Below are positions 11,869 through 23,546 of a stretch of DNA of 64,000 nucleotides, one piece after another. The notes below the pieces were generated by a model that saw only the letters and a program-made list of their open reading frames with translations, had not been told where the DNA came from and did not search any database. The position numbers and the translations under genes were made by a program. Source of the stretch: Nemania diffusa. Its lineage: Eukaryota > Ascomycota > Sordariomycetes > Xylariales > Xylariaceae. Every line of letters starts with the position of its first letter. The stretch's first letter is position 1. The stretch is from the NCBI GenBank assembly GCA_038501195.1, contig JBBPUQ010000006.1, forward strand, positions 2,108,001 through 2,172,000, written 5' to 3'.

Positions 11869-13460
11869 TACCGGGGCACTTGGTAAAACTGATTTGGGCG
11901 CGTTAGTAATCGCGCATGATCGATCTGCGTGGCACATGATGGGGTGGTACCTATGATCTTATATGACGAGATGGCGTTCAGATAGATTTGCGGAATTCTG
12001 TGCAGAAAGACAGATTGCGACTCAGATCAGCAACTACGTGCTTGAAAATGGGCCTTTTTAGCTCCCAGCGATTAGGCTTATAGAATAATGATTTATAATA
12101 ATGGGCTTATAATCGAGCAACTCATTGAGTCGTAAAACAGTTATTAAACTGTGATTTAGATATTACCTGAGAGCATAACAAATAAATGAGCAAGAATGAG
12201 TTTACTGATCGGTACCTTTACAAAGAGACTTCGTGAGACTCATCTAGTCAGTGATCGATGATAATATTTAACAAATCCAATAGCACAGTAATCACGGCAA
12301 TTAAGGTGCTTGATGCAAGACATTGAATAATACCTACTGCAAGTAGATAGCGCTGATCTATTCTTGTCGCCGATTTGAAGTCTCGTCACGAAGCTAGAGT
12401 GCCTAGGTACTCAGCGTACCGGAGCGGTTAGCTATGGTACAAGATGTCCGCTCACCCGACATACGACTAGGTACTTCAGGTAGTGCCCGAGCTCCGCTGC
12501 GACGTGCCAGGTACGTAGTAAGGCTAGCCTTAGGTACCTAACCTCTATAACGGGCGATAATGGATTAGGTAGAGCCCTGGAAATATGGCCGAATTGGCAC
12601 CACAACGGTATTTACAGACTACATTAGGCCGTGCATGCCTCTAAGCACGGCCGATACGCGGATGCCTGCCCAATTGGTAACCAATCGATCGATCACAAAT
12701 TCTGTCCAATCGTCTGAGGCACGAGGTAACGGGGAAAAAACAGCCGGCACCTAAGTGTGTGTCACCAACGACAAGCCTCGAGGTTGCTTACCTGCCTCCC
12801 TGACATAGTAAGTACGCATACCTCCCTGATGATTGCCATGAGCGACTTTTTCCCCGCCATCCCACCGACCCGGCATTGAAATATCCTTATCAGAATCTAA
12901 ATATAGTAAGTTACGAAGTTCACTAGAGTCGAGTCTGGGAGGAGGATTAGGTCCTATAATCAATCCCGCGCTGCATTCGGGAAGCTAGTGCTCTAAATGT
13001 CGTTCATATCCCTATCTGTCTTCCGTACCACCAGCGCCGACTATAAGGCCACTCGCTCTCCCCGCCCTCGAAAATCACCGAAACTGGAAGTCCGGGGACC
13101 GAGGTCAATTGTCTCATATGCCGGAAGCCCTATAAGTCTCAGCCCGACAACGTTACCTTGGCCCTCGCCCTCGCCTTTGGCCTGGGAGCCCTGCTTCCCA
13201 GTCTCACCCTCATAAGCCGGCATTCTCCGTGCAGCACGGGGGTAATAAGCTGGAGGGCTCTGTGTTGCTGTTATTACCTCATCTCGTCTCGTCTGTGAAG
13301 CTTTTCTATTACCGCTTCTTATCCCTCTTCATTCTCCTGTCTTGTTGTTACCTGTCACTTTTATAGGGTACTACTATAACTTACAACTTACGATCTATAT
13401 CCTATAACCCGTTACCTACCTGTTATGAACCTATAGCACGATTTCAATAGTAATAACATA
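11869..13460. other. AT-rich intergenic region with dispersed AGGTACCT-like motifs
   Basis: No credible coding sequence was found. From about 12330 to 12560 the sequence is dense in short palindromic or near-palindromic words such as TAGGTACCTA and CCTAGGTA, interspersed with GTACC. The 3' third (13250-13460) is pyrimidine-rich and should be the promoter and 5' UTR of the downstream CAB2-like gene. No transposon coding potential is visible. Confidence 0.45.
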
Positions 13461-14864
13461 ATGGCATCACAGCTAGAATCAACACCTTCGCCACGCAGCA
13501 CGGGGATAGAAAATCCCTCTGCAGCGCTCAGTCTTTCTTTCAATATTGCCCAGAATCGGCCTGCCTCACGATCGTCTTCTATCTCATCTTCATCATCACA
13601 CGATAGCATGGCTAGCGGCTCAACACAAGCATCTGCCTTTTCCGATCGGGTTGAGAATGCCTACTTCAGCTCCAACCCGCCTCCCAAGGCGCTACCCCAG
13701 CATGTCGCGGCCGCGCAGGAGTTCATCAATCACCATGCTGCTACAAACCGACGTGTAGTACTCATAACATCGGGCGGCACGACCGTCCCGCTAGAGAAGC
13801 AAACTGTGCGCTTCATCGACAACTTCAGTGCCGGCACGCGTGGTGCCACCTCGGCAGAGTATTTCCTGGAGTCTGGATATGCCGTCATATTCATGCACCG
13901 CCAGTTCAGTCTACTGCCTTATAGTAGGCATTACAGTCACTCAACGGACTGTTTTCTGGACTTTTTGCACGAAAGCGAAGATGGCAGCGTCATAGCCAAT
14001 CCGGCTCATCAACAGAAGATGTTGCGTGTTCTACGCAAGTACAACACCGCTAAGCGGCAGAATCTGCTGCTCATGCTACCCTTCGTCACTATCACAGATT
14101 ATCTACATGAACTACGAGCAGTAGCGCAATTAATGCGCCCACTGGGGCCGAATGGGCTCTTGTACCTTGCCGCCGCCGTGAGCGACTTCTTCGTCCCACC
14201 AAATCGCATGTCCGAGCACAAAATTCAAAGCACAAACGCAACAGATAAGCTAGGATCACAAAAGCAACAACAAGGACCCACGACGATCACAACAGAAAAG
14301 CGAGAGGATCAAAAGGAGAACGAAGAGGATGAAGCTTTCGATAACTTTGACTCGTCGCCTGCGGTTCCACGCAGCAAGAGGCTCATCGTAGACTTGGACC
14401 CAGTCCCCAAGTTCCTGAAGAATCTCGTCGATGGCTGGGCCCCCGAAGGGATGATAGTATCTTTCAAGCTCGAGACAGACCCGGCTCTTCTCGTCCACAA
14501 GGCCAAGTACTCGCTCGATCGATACCAGCACCACCTCGTCATTGGCAACCTGCTCACGACCCGCAAGTGGGAGGTCGTATTCGTCAGCCCTGGTCGCGAA
14601 GACCAGTGGATCAGGGTGCCCCTTTCTCGCCGCAAGAAGACGCTCAGCGGCAGCGGGGTTGAAGATCTGATTGGCGTAGCGGAACGAGAAGGGAGTGGCA
14701 AGGCCTTGGAAGAGAATACTAGCAATGAGCCTATGGACCCCGCTAGCATGCCTGAGGGCGAGCCCGAGATGGAGATCGAGAGTCTCATCATTCCTGCAGT
14801 AGAGGCGCTACACGATAAACATGTCGCGTCAGTTACGGCTAAGAACCTTAAAAGCGCTAAATAA
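13461..14864 (+). CDS. CAB2: Phosphopantothenate--cysteine ligase (CoA biosynthesis)
   Basis: A single exon of 467 residues. The core begins near residue 98 with [20 protein letters not shown], followed by [19 protein letters not shown], the nucleotide-binding signature of eukaryotic phosphopantothenoylcysteine synthetase. Later conserved blocks are [13 protein letters not shown], an insert rich in Gln/Glu, [15 protein letters not shown] and [12 protein letters not shown], then HLVIGNLL. The enzyme joins 4'-phosphopantothenate and cysteine using ATP (CTP in bacteria), the second step of CoA synthesis from pantothenate, in the cytosol. The Ser-rich N-terminal 60 residues and the Glu-rich C-terminus are fungal additions. 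This is a housekeeping gene, expected to be essential; no intron is needed. Confidence 0.93.
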   Translation: MASQLESTPSPRSTGIENPSAALSLSFNIAQNRPASRSSSISSSSSHDSMASGSTQASAFSDRVENAYFSSNPPPKALPQHVAAAQEFINHHAATNRRVVLITSGGTTVPLEKQTVRFIDNFSAGTRGATSAEYFLESGYAVIFMHRQFSLLPYSRHYSHSTDCFLDFLHESEDGSVIANPAHQQKMLRVLRKYNTAKRQNLLLMLPFVTITDYLHELRAVAQLMRPLGPNGLLYLAAAVSDFFVPPNRMSEHKIQSTNATDKLGSQKQQQGPTTITTEKREDQKENEEDEAFDNFDSSPAVPRSKRLIVDLDPVPKFLKNLVDGWAPEGMIVSFKLETDPALLVHKAKYSLDRYQHHLVIGNLLTTRKWEVVFVSPGREDQWIRVPLSRRKKTLSGSGVEDLIGVAEREGSGKALEENTSNEPMDPASMPEGEPEMEIESLIIPAVEALHDKHVASVTAKNLKSAK

Positions 14865-15609
14865 TCGAAGTAACATGCGGGGAAATCAGGACAGATAAAA
14901 AGACCTTGGAAGAGCTTGGTGGGATAGCATTAAGGGCGGCATTTTATGTTTTTTTTTTGGTCGATACTATTCGATTGCAAAATGGTAGAAATGTTGTTGA
15001 GGCTATGGAGAAAAGACCTAGTAATAGCGGTGCAGGGTCCCAGATATACACCATGCTTCGTACCTTCCTCCACAATACCTCAAATCATATGCTACTGTCA
15101 ATCATCACATGTTCTTATCGTTTAACATTGGGAGTAGAGCAAAGGAGTCTGAGTCTCTCGAGGCCTGAGTCAAATCTGTCTTAATCCTCGCTCGAGACTC
15201 TTGCCGCTCAGGGGTAACCACCGAGATAAATATCATGCCAAGTCGTGATAACAGAAGCGTAGCCGAACACAGCCGCTATGCTACGTTTGCTATCTTTTCA
15301 CGCCATATTAGGTAGTAAGAAACCTTTCTACTAAACTAAGTGTAAATAAGTCACAGATTAGTGACGAGTTTTTATAATGATCGGGGTTTACAGATGGAGA
15401 GGATAATTTTTCTATTTTGTTAGATCGTAGGTACTTATGTTAGATCTAGATTTAACAATTAAGTCAGAGACAACTTGCAAATCCCCCTAGAGCTGTGTGC
15501 TTTTAATTCTAAATTTTTTTATTGCTATTCATTTTAATAAACAGTTTCTCTTGTCATATTTCTATAAAAAAAGTTAATTAACGTTTATATGAGAAAAAAA
15601 AAAAGAGAT
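14865..15609. other. Intergenic, AT-rich
   Basis: This holds the 3' UTR of the CAB2-like gene and an AT-rich stretch (about 15340-15605) with several A and T homopolymers. An open frame at 14906-15184 has no recognisable features. The A-run at 15594-15604 is the Pol III terminator of the adjacent minus-strand tRNA-like gene. Confidence 0.45.
15594..15604 (-). terminator. Pol III T-run terminator of the tRNA-like gene
   Basis: Eleven consecutive A on the plus strand read as a T-run on the minus strand, beginning a few bases after the 3' acceptor strand. This is the expected position and form of an RNA polymerase III terminator. Confidence 0.65.
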
Positions 15610-15690
15610 GGAGACTTCCAGAGTCGAACTGGATCCTTCGCTTCGCTCATCACACTGGCCCTCCGATATGCCCCACTACACCAAGTCTCC
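15610..15690 (-). tRNA. tRNA-like Pol III gene, isotype not determined (possible tRNA pseudogene)
   Basis: On the minus strand an 81-nt element starts GGAGACT and ends AGTCTCC, giving a perfect 7-bp acceptor stem. It has an A-box-like sequence (TTGGTGTAGTGG) with a weak D-stem (GTGT/ATAT). A T-arm TCCAG-TTCGACT-CTGGA covers the B box, and a T-run terminator follows directly (A-run at 15594-15604 on the plus strand). The acceptor and T-arms and terminator therefore argue for a real Pol III unit. However, I cannot fold a 5-bp anticodon stem with a U33-containing loop between positions 27 and 57, so no anticodon can be assigned. It may be a tRNA with an unusual insertion, a degenerate tRNA or a tRNA-derived SINE head. 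Confidence 0.6.
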
Positions 15691-16179
15691 TCATTAATTA
15701 TTGGTAGACCACTACCCATAGATCACCCTAAAACAATCCCCCACTAATCCCGAAACAACCTCGGATGATTAATAATACCAAATTACAATTGAAGAGAGTA
15801 TCACATGCATGTGTCAAGGTTATCTGTAGGTGTGGTCTATCAAACTAGAGCTTCGATTTACTGTGATATGAACTTCTAAGGTGTAACCATTCAATATTTC
15901 AATATGCATAAGAGACAAACTGATGTTAAGCTAACACTTTAGAATGGATTTCCCAAAACGCGTCACCTAAATGCTGTGATAGTGCGGGTAAGCCTGCACT
16001 TTGAAATAAGTCGCGTTGAATTTTTTCTATTTATTCTAAGCAGTTCTCTTTGACAACTGCTTTACTTAGCTACCTAGTTCCTCTAGACTTCTCGCAAGTT
16101 GCAACCTCACATAGCATATTTGTCATAATTTAGACGGGTTTATGCCTAGAGAGGGCTAGCGGGCAGGGCAGTAATTCAA
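15691..16179. other. Intergenic, no gene recognised
   Basis: AT-rich sequence between the tRNA-like gene and the first cluster pseudogene. No open frame with protein-like features and no repeats of note were seen. Confidence 0.4.
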
Positions 16180-17140
16180 AACTCCACACAATAAGAGCAA
16201 TGATAATCATCATCCCGAGGTGGGCGAGTCGTTTCCCAAAGCACTGTCGCGTGCCCAGGCCGAAGGCGAGCTGTGGACCGGCGCCTGTGTCAAAGTTGTT
16301 GGTTTCACCGACTAGCCAGCGCAGCGTCTCTTCGACGGTCGCGTCTAGATAGGGAACATGGGTGTTGGTGAGCTCTTATATAGTCGGCACGCGCGCCTCC
16401 GATATGGCCTGGGGGAGCGCTGCCTCAAGACCCCTTCGCAGTTTTTTTTGGGCTGCTTGGTTTTCCGCTAGGTACTCTGTATTTCAAGCCCCAGGTTATT
16501 GCTGTGCTAGAGCCTAGAGGTGTCATTACCAGCGAGCACAAAGCCAAGAATCTAGCGTCCGTTACACTTTAGCAAACTTGCAGGCAAATAGAAGTCTTTG
16601 GGTCAATGATGGACTTACCTCATCTATTATTACGCCCGAGAAGAAATCGGGGGCTCGACCGTCTTTGTCGGCTAGAGTCTTCTCCCGGAAAACCATGTGG
16701 TCGACAGCAGACTTGACAAAGTCTTCTTCCTTGCCCCCAAGTCTCCCTATAGCATTTCTTTTTTTAGCTCGGACGTAATCTTCCTTGAGCTTAGTCGCCC
16801 GGCGCACTCTCGGCTTGCTGTCAACGTAGGCCCATTTGAAATCTGGCAATGGGCTTCCTTGCACCTCCTGCACCATCTCAACCAACTCCAGCGTCGCGCG
16901 AAGCAGTTCGTCTACTTTGCCCTGAGGAAACGTGACGGGATCATCCATGGAGCCAGATACGATATGCGACGTGCTTCCGCCCCGTCGAGCGCCCGAACTG
17001 TGTCAATAGCCGGCCGTGTGGCGCTGCGTGACCGGCTAAATCGCTCCCCGAACGCGAAGGCCATGACGGCGTCGAGCGATACGTTGTCGATGTCCCCGGC
17101 AGCTGCCCAGAGTCTCCCATTCGCGACCGTCGCCTTATAA
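16180..17140 (-). pseudogene. Cytochrome P450 pseudogene (cluster remnant)
   Basis: Reading the minus strand, P450 landmarks appear in order but not in one frame. A segment around GDIDNVSLDAVMAFAFGERF comes first, then an open piece (16948-16562) containing VKSAVDHMVFREKTLADKDG. Next is the I-helix oxygen-binding block ILGFVLAGNDTS near 16545, then a K-helix-like EETLR, then the haem loop FGLGTRQCFGKRLA near 16250. The stretch between the K-helix and the haem loop is too short, so about 60-80 residues (including the PERF region) are deleted. Stop codons and frame changes interrupt the rest, for example after ARVPTI. The haem cysteine itself is kept. This would have been a microsomal monooxygenase tailoring the product of the adjacent PKS. 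The N-terminal anchor is not visible. Confidence 0.82.
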
Positions 17141-17159
17141 GATGTCTCTAGACTCGTCT

Positions 17160-18017
17160 CTCGTCATCATAGATAGATGCCCTGCTCCACGAGCCCAGTA
17201 CATGCGCTTTTTTTTTGTAGCTTTTCAAATGCCTCCCGTTGCTCCTCCGGAGGCGAAATGTCGTCTAGCTCAGGAATGACCATCATGACAGGCACCCCGT
17301 CGATCATTTCCAACAACTTTTTCGGTCTTGCAAGCGCCATTTTAACATCGGTTTGCAACGTGATACGATTGCGAAAGGTTGGAGGGTCCAATTCCGCGGC
17401 TGCCTGCATGAGGTTGTATGCTTCTATCCCTCGGGTCCCGGGCCCCTCGGGCCACCGAACCCCGCGGGATTATCTCCTTATGGCGTGAAGAGCTGCAGAG
17501 AAAAAGGGTATATTGCCTCGTGACTGGGACACGCGGCCCTGTATGCACTGCTTATAACCCATCTTCCGTCTGTCAGGTTGCAGGAAGCTGAGGAGTGGAC
17601 AGATTCCTCCCTTTATTCGCACCCACTGACCATACCCCCCCGAATGACATGCCCCAGAGCAGGACGCGGCGCGGGTCAACGCTCTGCAAAGTCGAAACAT
17701 AGGTGATGATATCTGCCCCGAAACAACGCATCGCTGATCAGCAAATGATTTGGAACATTAGAGTGAGGTATATGCCGCTGCGTGCGGCATGTTGAGGTTG
17801 TATTGGAGCCCTTACCTTGTGCCGCGTACCCTGCATAGGTATCTACAATGCCTTCACGACCTAGTTCGGCCGATGATGGCGAGTAGCCCGCCTCCTTCCT
17901 AACAATTACTTCTGTTATGAAGCTGACAAGAGCATCGATTTGATATTGCAATTGTTCAGAGATGGGGTTTAAAAAGAGGCAAGACGCAGCAGCCAGACTG
18001 CTCAAGATCAACCGCAA
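17160..18017 (-). pseudogene. Alpha/beta hydrolase pseudogene (cluster remnant)
   Basis: Minus-strand pieces in different frames match one alpha/beta hydrolase. An N-terminal piece holds NPISEQLQYQIDALVSFITE (upstream of 17940). The nucleophile elbow is in VDPRRVLLWGMSFGG near 17660-17640 (GxSxGG). The C-terminal block is VPVMMVIPELDDISPPEEQ (17310-17230), with the catalytic-acid region of this family. Frameshifts and stops separate the blocks. Homologues of this dienelactone-hydrolase/X-Pro-peptidase-like type commonly sit beside fungal PKS genes and release or edit the polyketide. It lies head to tail with the P450 pseudogene (about 20 bp apart) and head to head with the PKS pseudogene, so it belongs to the same decayed cluster. 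Confidence 0.78.
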
Positions 18018-18059
18018 CCTACCCTTCTCCTAAGACCCCTCAGTTTGGTTGACATCAAT

Positions 18060-21000
18060 TGTTCAATAAGGGCCTCGGCGAAATACGTGCAAGAGCCAAT
18101 TGCCATCATCGGCTCCGCATGCCGATCCCGGCGGTAATAGTTTACCCCAGAAGCTCTAGGACTTCTTGGAACAGGAGAAGGTCGCTTCTAACGCGGTACC
18201 GAGGTCGAGATTCAACATAGAGGGCCTCTGGAATGGCTCCCACAAGCCGGGAACTATACACCCTTTAGGCGGCAGGTTTCTTCATGATGTGGATTTCCCA
18301 GACTTCGACGCCTCTTTCTTCGAAATATCAGGCACCGAGGCTATCGCTATGGATCCAAACCAGCGGCAAATGCTCGAGGTCGTATACGAAGGACTTGAAA
18401 ATGTAGGCCTACCACTAGAACAACTAAATGGCAAGCCCATCGCATGCTTTGTTGGTGCCTATTCTTCAGACTACGGCGACATGCAGAACCGAGACCCTAA
18501 AGACCGGCCAGCCAACAATACTATAGGAATTGGTCGTGCTATCATAGCATATTCTCAATATGATTTTACATCAATCGATCCCAAATCGCTTGTTGATGTT
18601 CAAACACAGAACGAGTCAAACCGAAATTCTTCATACCATCTTATCGACGCAGAGAAGGAGTCGTTGGGCCTTACTAACAGCATAGCTTATGATCTTATGA
18701 TTATTACAGCCGCGAAGAATCTAGGCGTCGGCCTTCATGATGGTACTCAGAATTTGAAGCCTCTTCTTGCAGCAGAGAGTTATACAATAATAGTGCGGGG
18801 CGATACTCAGAACTCTATACAAAAGTATTTCGATGCTACTGCCGACGCTAACAGACACACTTGAAGGTGAACCAGGCTCGTCCGGAGTAGGGACTCCAGC
18901 AACGCCCATTTCGCTGAACGAGACCCCTTCATCTGCAAGTTCAGTCTCAGAAGAGGAGTATTTCTCAACTATGAAGGCATCGCTGGAAACACCTAACTAT
19001 ACTAGATCCCTAGATGAAAAAATGCCTCCAGAACTCATGAAGTCCGGCATATTTGACCACGTGCTGCATTTAACCGACGTTGATAGCGTCGCTAAAAGCA
19101 CGCCTCACTACTTATGCAGAACCAACCATGGTACTGGAACTAACAGGCTCGAGAGCTCGGGGTCAAATGACATTACTGTGTTTCATTTTCCCGAAGTTGC
19201 TGCTCAAGTTCCCGGTAGTCTCTTCGAGACCTTGGGGAAAATTCGGGTGGAATATCCACACAGCATTCCATGTCAACCAATCCTCGACAGATCCCGGTTG
19301 GCGCGGTGATACTCATACTAGATGAGCTTTCGGATTCGGTACTAACACATATTGGCTCAAGGCAATGGGATATGCTGAAGTCGCTTATAGCATCAGCTAA
19401 CCCACTCTTATAGGTAACGAAAGGGTCGCAGCACTATGTGGCATCTCTAGACGATGCGCTTGTGCATGGGCACAGATGAAAAGCGCGAGTTTCTGGCGAA
19501 AAGTTTCGGCATCCCCGAGAACAGGATGTTCTCTTCACGAAACACAAGTTTCGCGGACAAAATAATGCATGAAATGCGTGGCCGTGGCGTTGACGTTATC
19601 CTCAATTCCCTCACCGCCGATCTTCTAGCTGCATCGTGGCGGATCTGTGCAGATGGGGGCAATAGGATTGAAATCGGCAAGCGAGATATCATTGATCGCA
19701 CTACTTTGGCTATGGAGCCATTCGATCGAAATTGTTCATTCCGAGCGATCGACCTCTCGTATACCAAGCACATCACGGATTCTCTAGTACAAGAGCTCCT
19801 TGGCGAGATTTTCGATCTAGTCAATGCAGGTCACATTAAGGCCATTTTCCCTGTCATCGAATATGGCTTCGAGAATGTCCCTGCCGCCCTAGCCTACATC
19901 CGAAGAGTCCAACATATTGGAAAAATCGGCATTACAACCCACAGAAAGGAGGATCAAGTCCCCATCAGACCAGCACTCCGTACACTCCAATTAGATCCCA
20001 ATGCCTCCTATCTTATTGGGGGGAAGGGGGGGGTAGGGGGGTAGGGGGGTCTGAAAGGGCTCTGTGGTAGCCTAGCTATACACATGGCGCGCCACGGAGC
20101 GAAAAGCATCATTGCTTGCAACAGGAGTGGGACGACAGATGAGGCATCTGTCCGAGTTGTCAAGAGTTGTTTGACATATGGTTGCGAAATCACCGAGCCA
20201 CGCGGCGATGTTAGCGATTTTAACTTTGTGCGGCGCGTATTTGACTCAGCCAAGGAAAAGAGGATTGCTGGCGTTATCCAGGGAGCCATGGTCTTGCGGG
20301 TAGTAATCATCAACGGGCCTGGCGCTTATGCTAACTTGCTCTCTTAGGATAAACTTTGCGAGACCATGTCCATTGATGACGGTACCACGTTGCCATCGAA
20401 GGGAAAGTCCGTGGTACCCGGAATCCTCACAGGGTGTCACAATCACACCTTACTATGCTCTCGAGTATCTCGTGGGTGGTAGGCAATAAGGGCCAAGCTA
20501 ATTACGCTGCTGCCAATGCCTTTTTAGATGCATTTGCCTAGTACAGACAATCGCTCGGGCTAGCCGTTAATAGCGTCGACCTTGGTACTATCGAGAATGT
20601 TGGATATATTGCGGAGCAGGGGAGCGGACTCGAGGCCCGCTTCGACAAGAAGGAATGGACTCCTATTAATGAGGGCACGGTACGGCGTATTCTTACCTAC
20701 TCCATTCTACAACAGGATGCAAGTAATCCACTGAACGCAAGGAGCGCTGCTCGGTGTGTCACTGGCGTAACCTCCCCCTTGCCTAACGACGGTTCGTCTG
20801 AGCTGACAGGCTCGGCTCCCTTTCGGTTACTACGCTGTGGCTAGCGACGAGGGTGGCAATGGCAATGAATGACGCCGTAGACTAAGCTGTGCGTGCGTTC
20901 CGGTTGGTTTACGAATCAGGTGCCGACCCGCCGTGCCACTCAAGGCTAGTGTGACCCTGCTCTCGTCCCAGGCCACCAAGGTTCTGCGCCTCGAGACAGG

Positions 21001-21180
21001 TCGAGGGCTGGTAAGCCGTTGCAAGCATACGGCCCAGATTCGCTATTCGCTGTCTGCCGTGGAAGTCCAAGCTCGGTGCTGAACTTAGCACGCTCGATAT
21101 CACGAATGCTAGGTCCCTATACGCCCTATGCGAAAAGGCTATCACAAAGCTGCCACAGGCTAAGGAGACAGGCTCGTAAG
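18060..21180 (+). pseudogene. Highly reducing type I polyketide synthase pseudogene (KS...ER-KR-ACP remnants)
   Basis: Plus-strand pieces in domain order. The KS start EPIAIIGSACR at about 18090 breaks after about 15 codons. A KS segment at 18180-18545 follows, including AIAMDPNQRQMLEVVYEGLE and ACFVGAYSSDYGDMQ, and is then cut by a deletion before the active-site cysteine region. The piece 18550-19310 is poorly assignable. The enoyl reductase piece (19454-19970) has GRGVDVILNSLTADLLAAS. The ketoreductase piece (20060-20660) has [33 protein letters not shown] and a surviving intron (GTAGTA...GCTAAC...CTTAG, about 20299-20347). An ACP-like YGPDSL lies near 21025. AT and DH are not recognisable and about half of an HR-PKS is missing. 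One stop in the KR (after DAFA) looks like CAG to TAG. This was the backbone enzyme of the cluster; it cannot be functional. Confidence 0.88.
20018..20049 (+). repeat. G-rich low-complexity tract inside the PKS pseudogene
   Basis: Five or more runs of 3-9 consecutive G separated by AA or TA lie at the junction of the ER-KR linker and the KR Rossmann loop. The natural code there is glycine-rich (GG-x-GG), so slippage at glycine codons could have produced the tract. It destroys the reading frame and could form a G-quadruplex on the plus strand. Confidence 0.8.
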
Positions 21181-23080
21181 CCCAGGTTCGGGTTGGGCTC
21201 ATAGGAAGTGACGTGAGATCGAAAGGTCGGCATTCAGCATCGGAATATCTAGGTGAAGATCAGCAATCATGAGGTAGCCTACTCTCTATATAGTTAGTCT
21301 GTAGCAACCGTTCTTCTCTGCAGGCTCGTTTGCCTACCAGGGACATATGGCGCCATAAGAGGAAGATGCATCCAGGCTTAATAGACGTTCCAGATCCTTT
21401 AACGCACTTTAACGCAGACTTATTTAACGGGCCGTCTGGTGGCGTTCACCGCAATCTTACGGCAGGGGATTTGAAATTAGCTACTAGGCCATCCACGTGC
21501 GCCTCCCCCAACAGCAGACATGCGTGCTGTGCCGTCGAAGGACAGCGTGGGATCTCACGATTATGGCAGTCCGCGTTTTAGCCCCTACCGTCTGACGATG
21601 CGCTGTAATACGCTACGGGCAACCTCTTACAAGGGAGAGCTTGGGCAGGATTTACCCCTCTCAAATGCCCTGGCCTTTGCACTGACTATAGGCTATTAGC
21701 TATCATCAACTAACTCCCTGGGCAACTTACGACTCATTGCCGAGATAGGTTGTTCTTCTCGAGAATCGACAACTCGCTTAAATTAATTCTATGCAGTAAC
21801 AAGTGGACCGGCAAAGCCCGCCCTGCTATCGCTGACCCTGGGCACGTTGCAAACGAACTGAGCTGGAAGCTCGGGTATCTCATGTCAATTAAGCGATGCG
21901 AGTATTACCGGGTATATACTCGTGTGTACATACGCTGCAAGTTCTCTAGCGTTAACGCACGAACAGTGTGGCTTACAGGATTTGGGAATATTTAAGCATA
22001 CCTAGGTAATAATGTATAGAGATGGTTCCAAGGTTGTTTACCTACCCATCTAAATTCTATCCATCTACATACGTATAGTTACTTTAAGATTACCCAGGTA
22101 GGTTTGCTTACCGGCCGGAGCCTCATTTCTCACGCATGGTGTTCTGGGCATGAGTAATTGGCGGTCCTAACTTGCCTTTTTTCCGACGGCGGGCGGGAAG
22201 TCTTAGAAAGAAGGGGTTAACCAGCTGGCTAACCCGCATTGTGCCAACTAAAAAGGGTTAGGATAGCGAATATCTAGTCAAGGGCAGTCGGTAGATAGAT
22301 ATACCTACCTAAGCCTTAAGGTATTGCAAGTTTGAAAAGGCTAGATACTAAGAGGCATGTGGGTGAGAGCCTACCGACCTAGGGCAGACCTACATGTAGG
22401 GTACCTACAGACCTGACCAGGTACCCTGACTATGTACTACCCCCAGGCCCGCAGGCCCCATAGCTGCGCTGGCGCTATGCGTAAATATAGACGGATACAG
22501 GTAACGCTGCCAGGGACCTTGTTGCCGAATCCGAATCTGCTCAGTGTATGTAATTTGTAATTCGTATTAAGATACACCTACCATAGGATTGTATGGAATA
22601 TATTGGACCGAATACCGGGGGATTGTTTGTACTTTTTGTATGTAGCTTAGGTATGCACGTTGTCCGCTCGTACACTCGTACTTACTCAGTGCACCGATCT
22701 ACTGTAATGGTCGGCGTTTACGGACCGCTGAGCGACCCAGCCTGCCTGCCTATAGGTAATACCTAACCTACTTACTTACTTGCCTGCCTGCCTACTTGCC
22801 TGCCTGCTTTTCTTTATTTGAGAGAGGCCAATGATGAGTGCAGGCACCACAAATCGAATCTACGCCCAGATCTGCTACAAACATACCCACCGACCTTTTC
22901 ACCCCGTCTTTAGACCACCCAGTCACTCGGGTAGTGCGGGCCTATCGTTACACTCTCTTAGTCTTGGCGGGGGCCGATCGCATTGCTTATTAAGTGCGAG
23001 GCAAACGTACGACGGACGACGGACAGGTCTTCTTGATTCATCTAGAGAGTTGGATGACGATTTAAAGAAGAGAACACATC
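21181..23080. other. Non-coding region between the PKS remnant and the bANK regulator
   Basis: No recognisable gene. Short frames at 21330-21581 and 21750-21995 have no known features. From about 22000 to 22830 the DNA is rich in ACCTACCT/AGGTAGGT words, ending in a CTTA/CCTG microsatellite. The last 250 bp should include the promoter and 5' UTR of the regulator gene. Confidence 0.45.
22767..22807 (+). repeat. CTTA/CCTG tetranucleotide microsatellite
   Basis: About ten consecutive tetranucleotide units alternate between CTTA- and CCTG-type words. It lies at the 3' end of a longer region enriched in ACCT/AGGT words, about 270 bp upstream of the bANK start codon. Confidence 0.8.
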
Positions 23081-23506
23081 ATGGTTATGGAGATTACTGT
23101 GAGAGAAGAGGCTCTTGCTCGACGTCGCGCTCAGAACCGCAAGGCTCAGCGCAGGTTTCGCTGTGAGTATTCTCAATAATTGTCCAACCCAGCCGCTTAT
23201 GGCATACGCATACAATACCTATGTAGCCTCTGCGCATCGATGATGGATTCGAGCAGGCGACGAACAAGTAGACAGATGAACAATATAGCGCATTCGCGTC
23301 GAGTGTCAGCACCGTCTTCCTGTTTCCCCCATCTTGCGACTTCATATTGCCTATTCCACATATATAATCTATACCATAGCTTCAGCTAGGATATGTCGGC
23401 GAAGCTGACAGGTTGCTCAGCTCTCTGCTAACCGCGCTGTATTTGGTGCTACAGGGAAGCAGAGCCAAAGTAATTGGGCAGCACAACAGCAGCAGCAACA
23501 ACAGCA

Positions 23507-23546
<40 letters not shown>

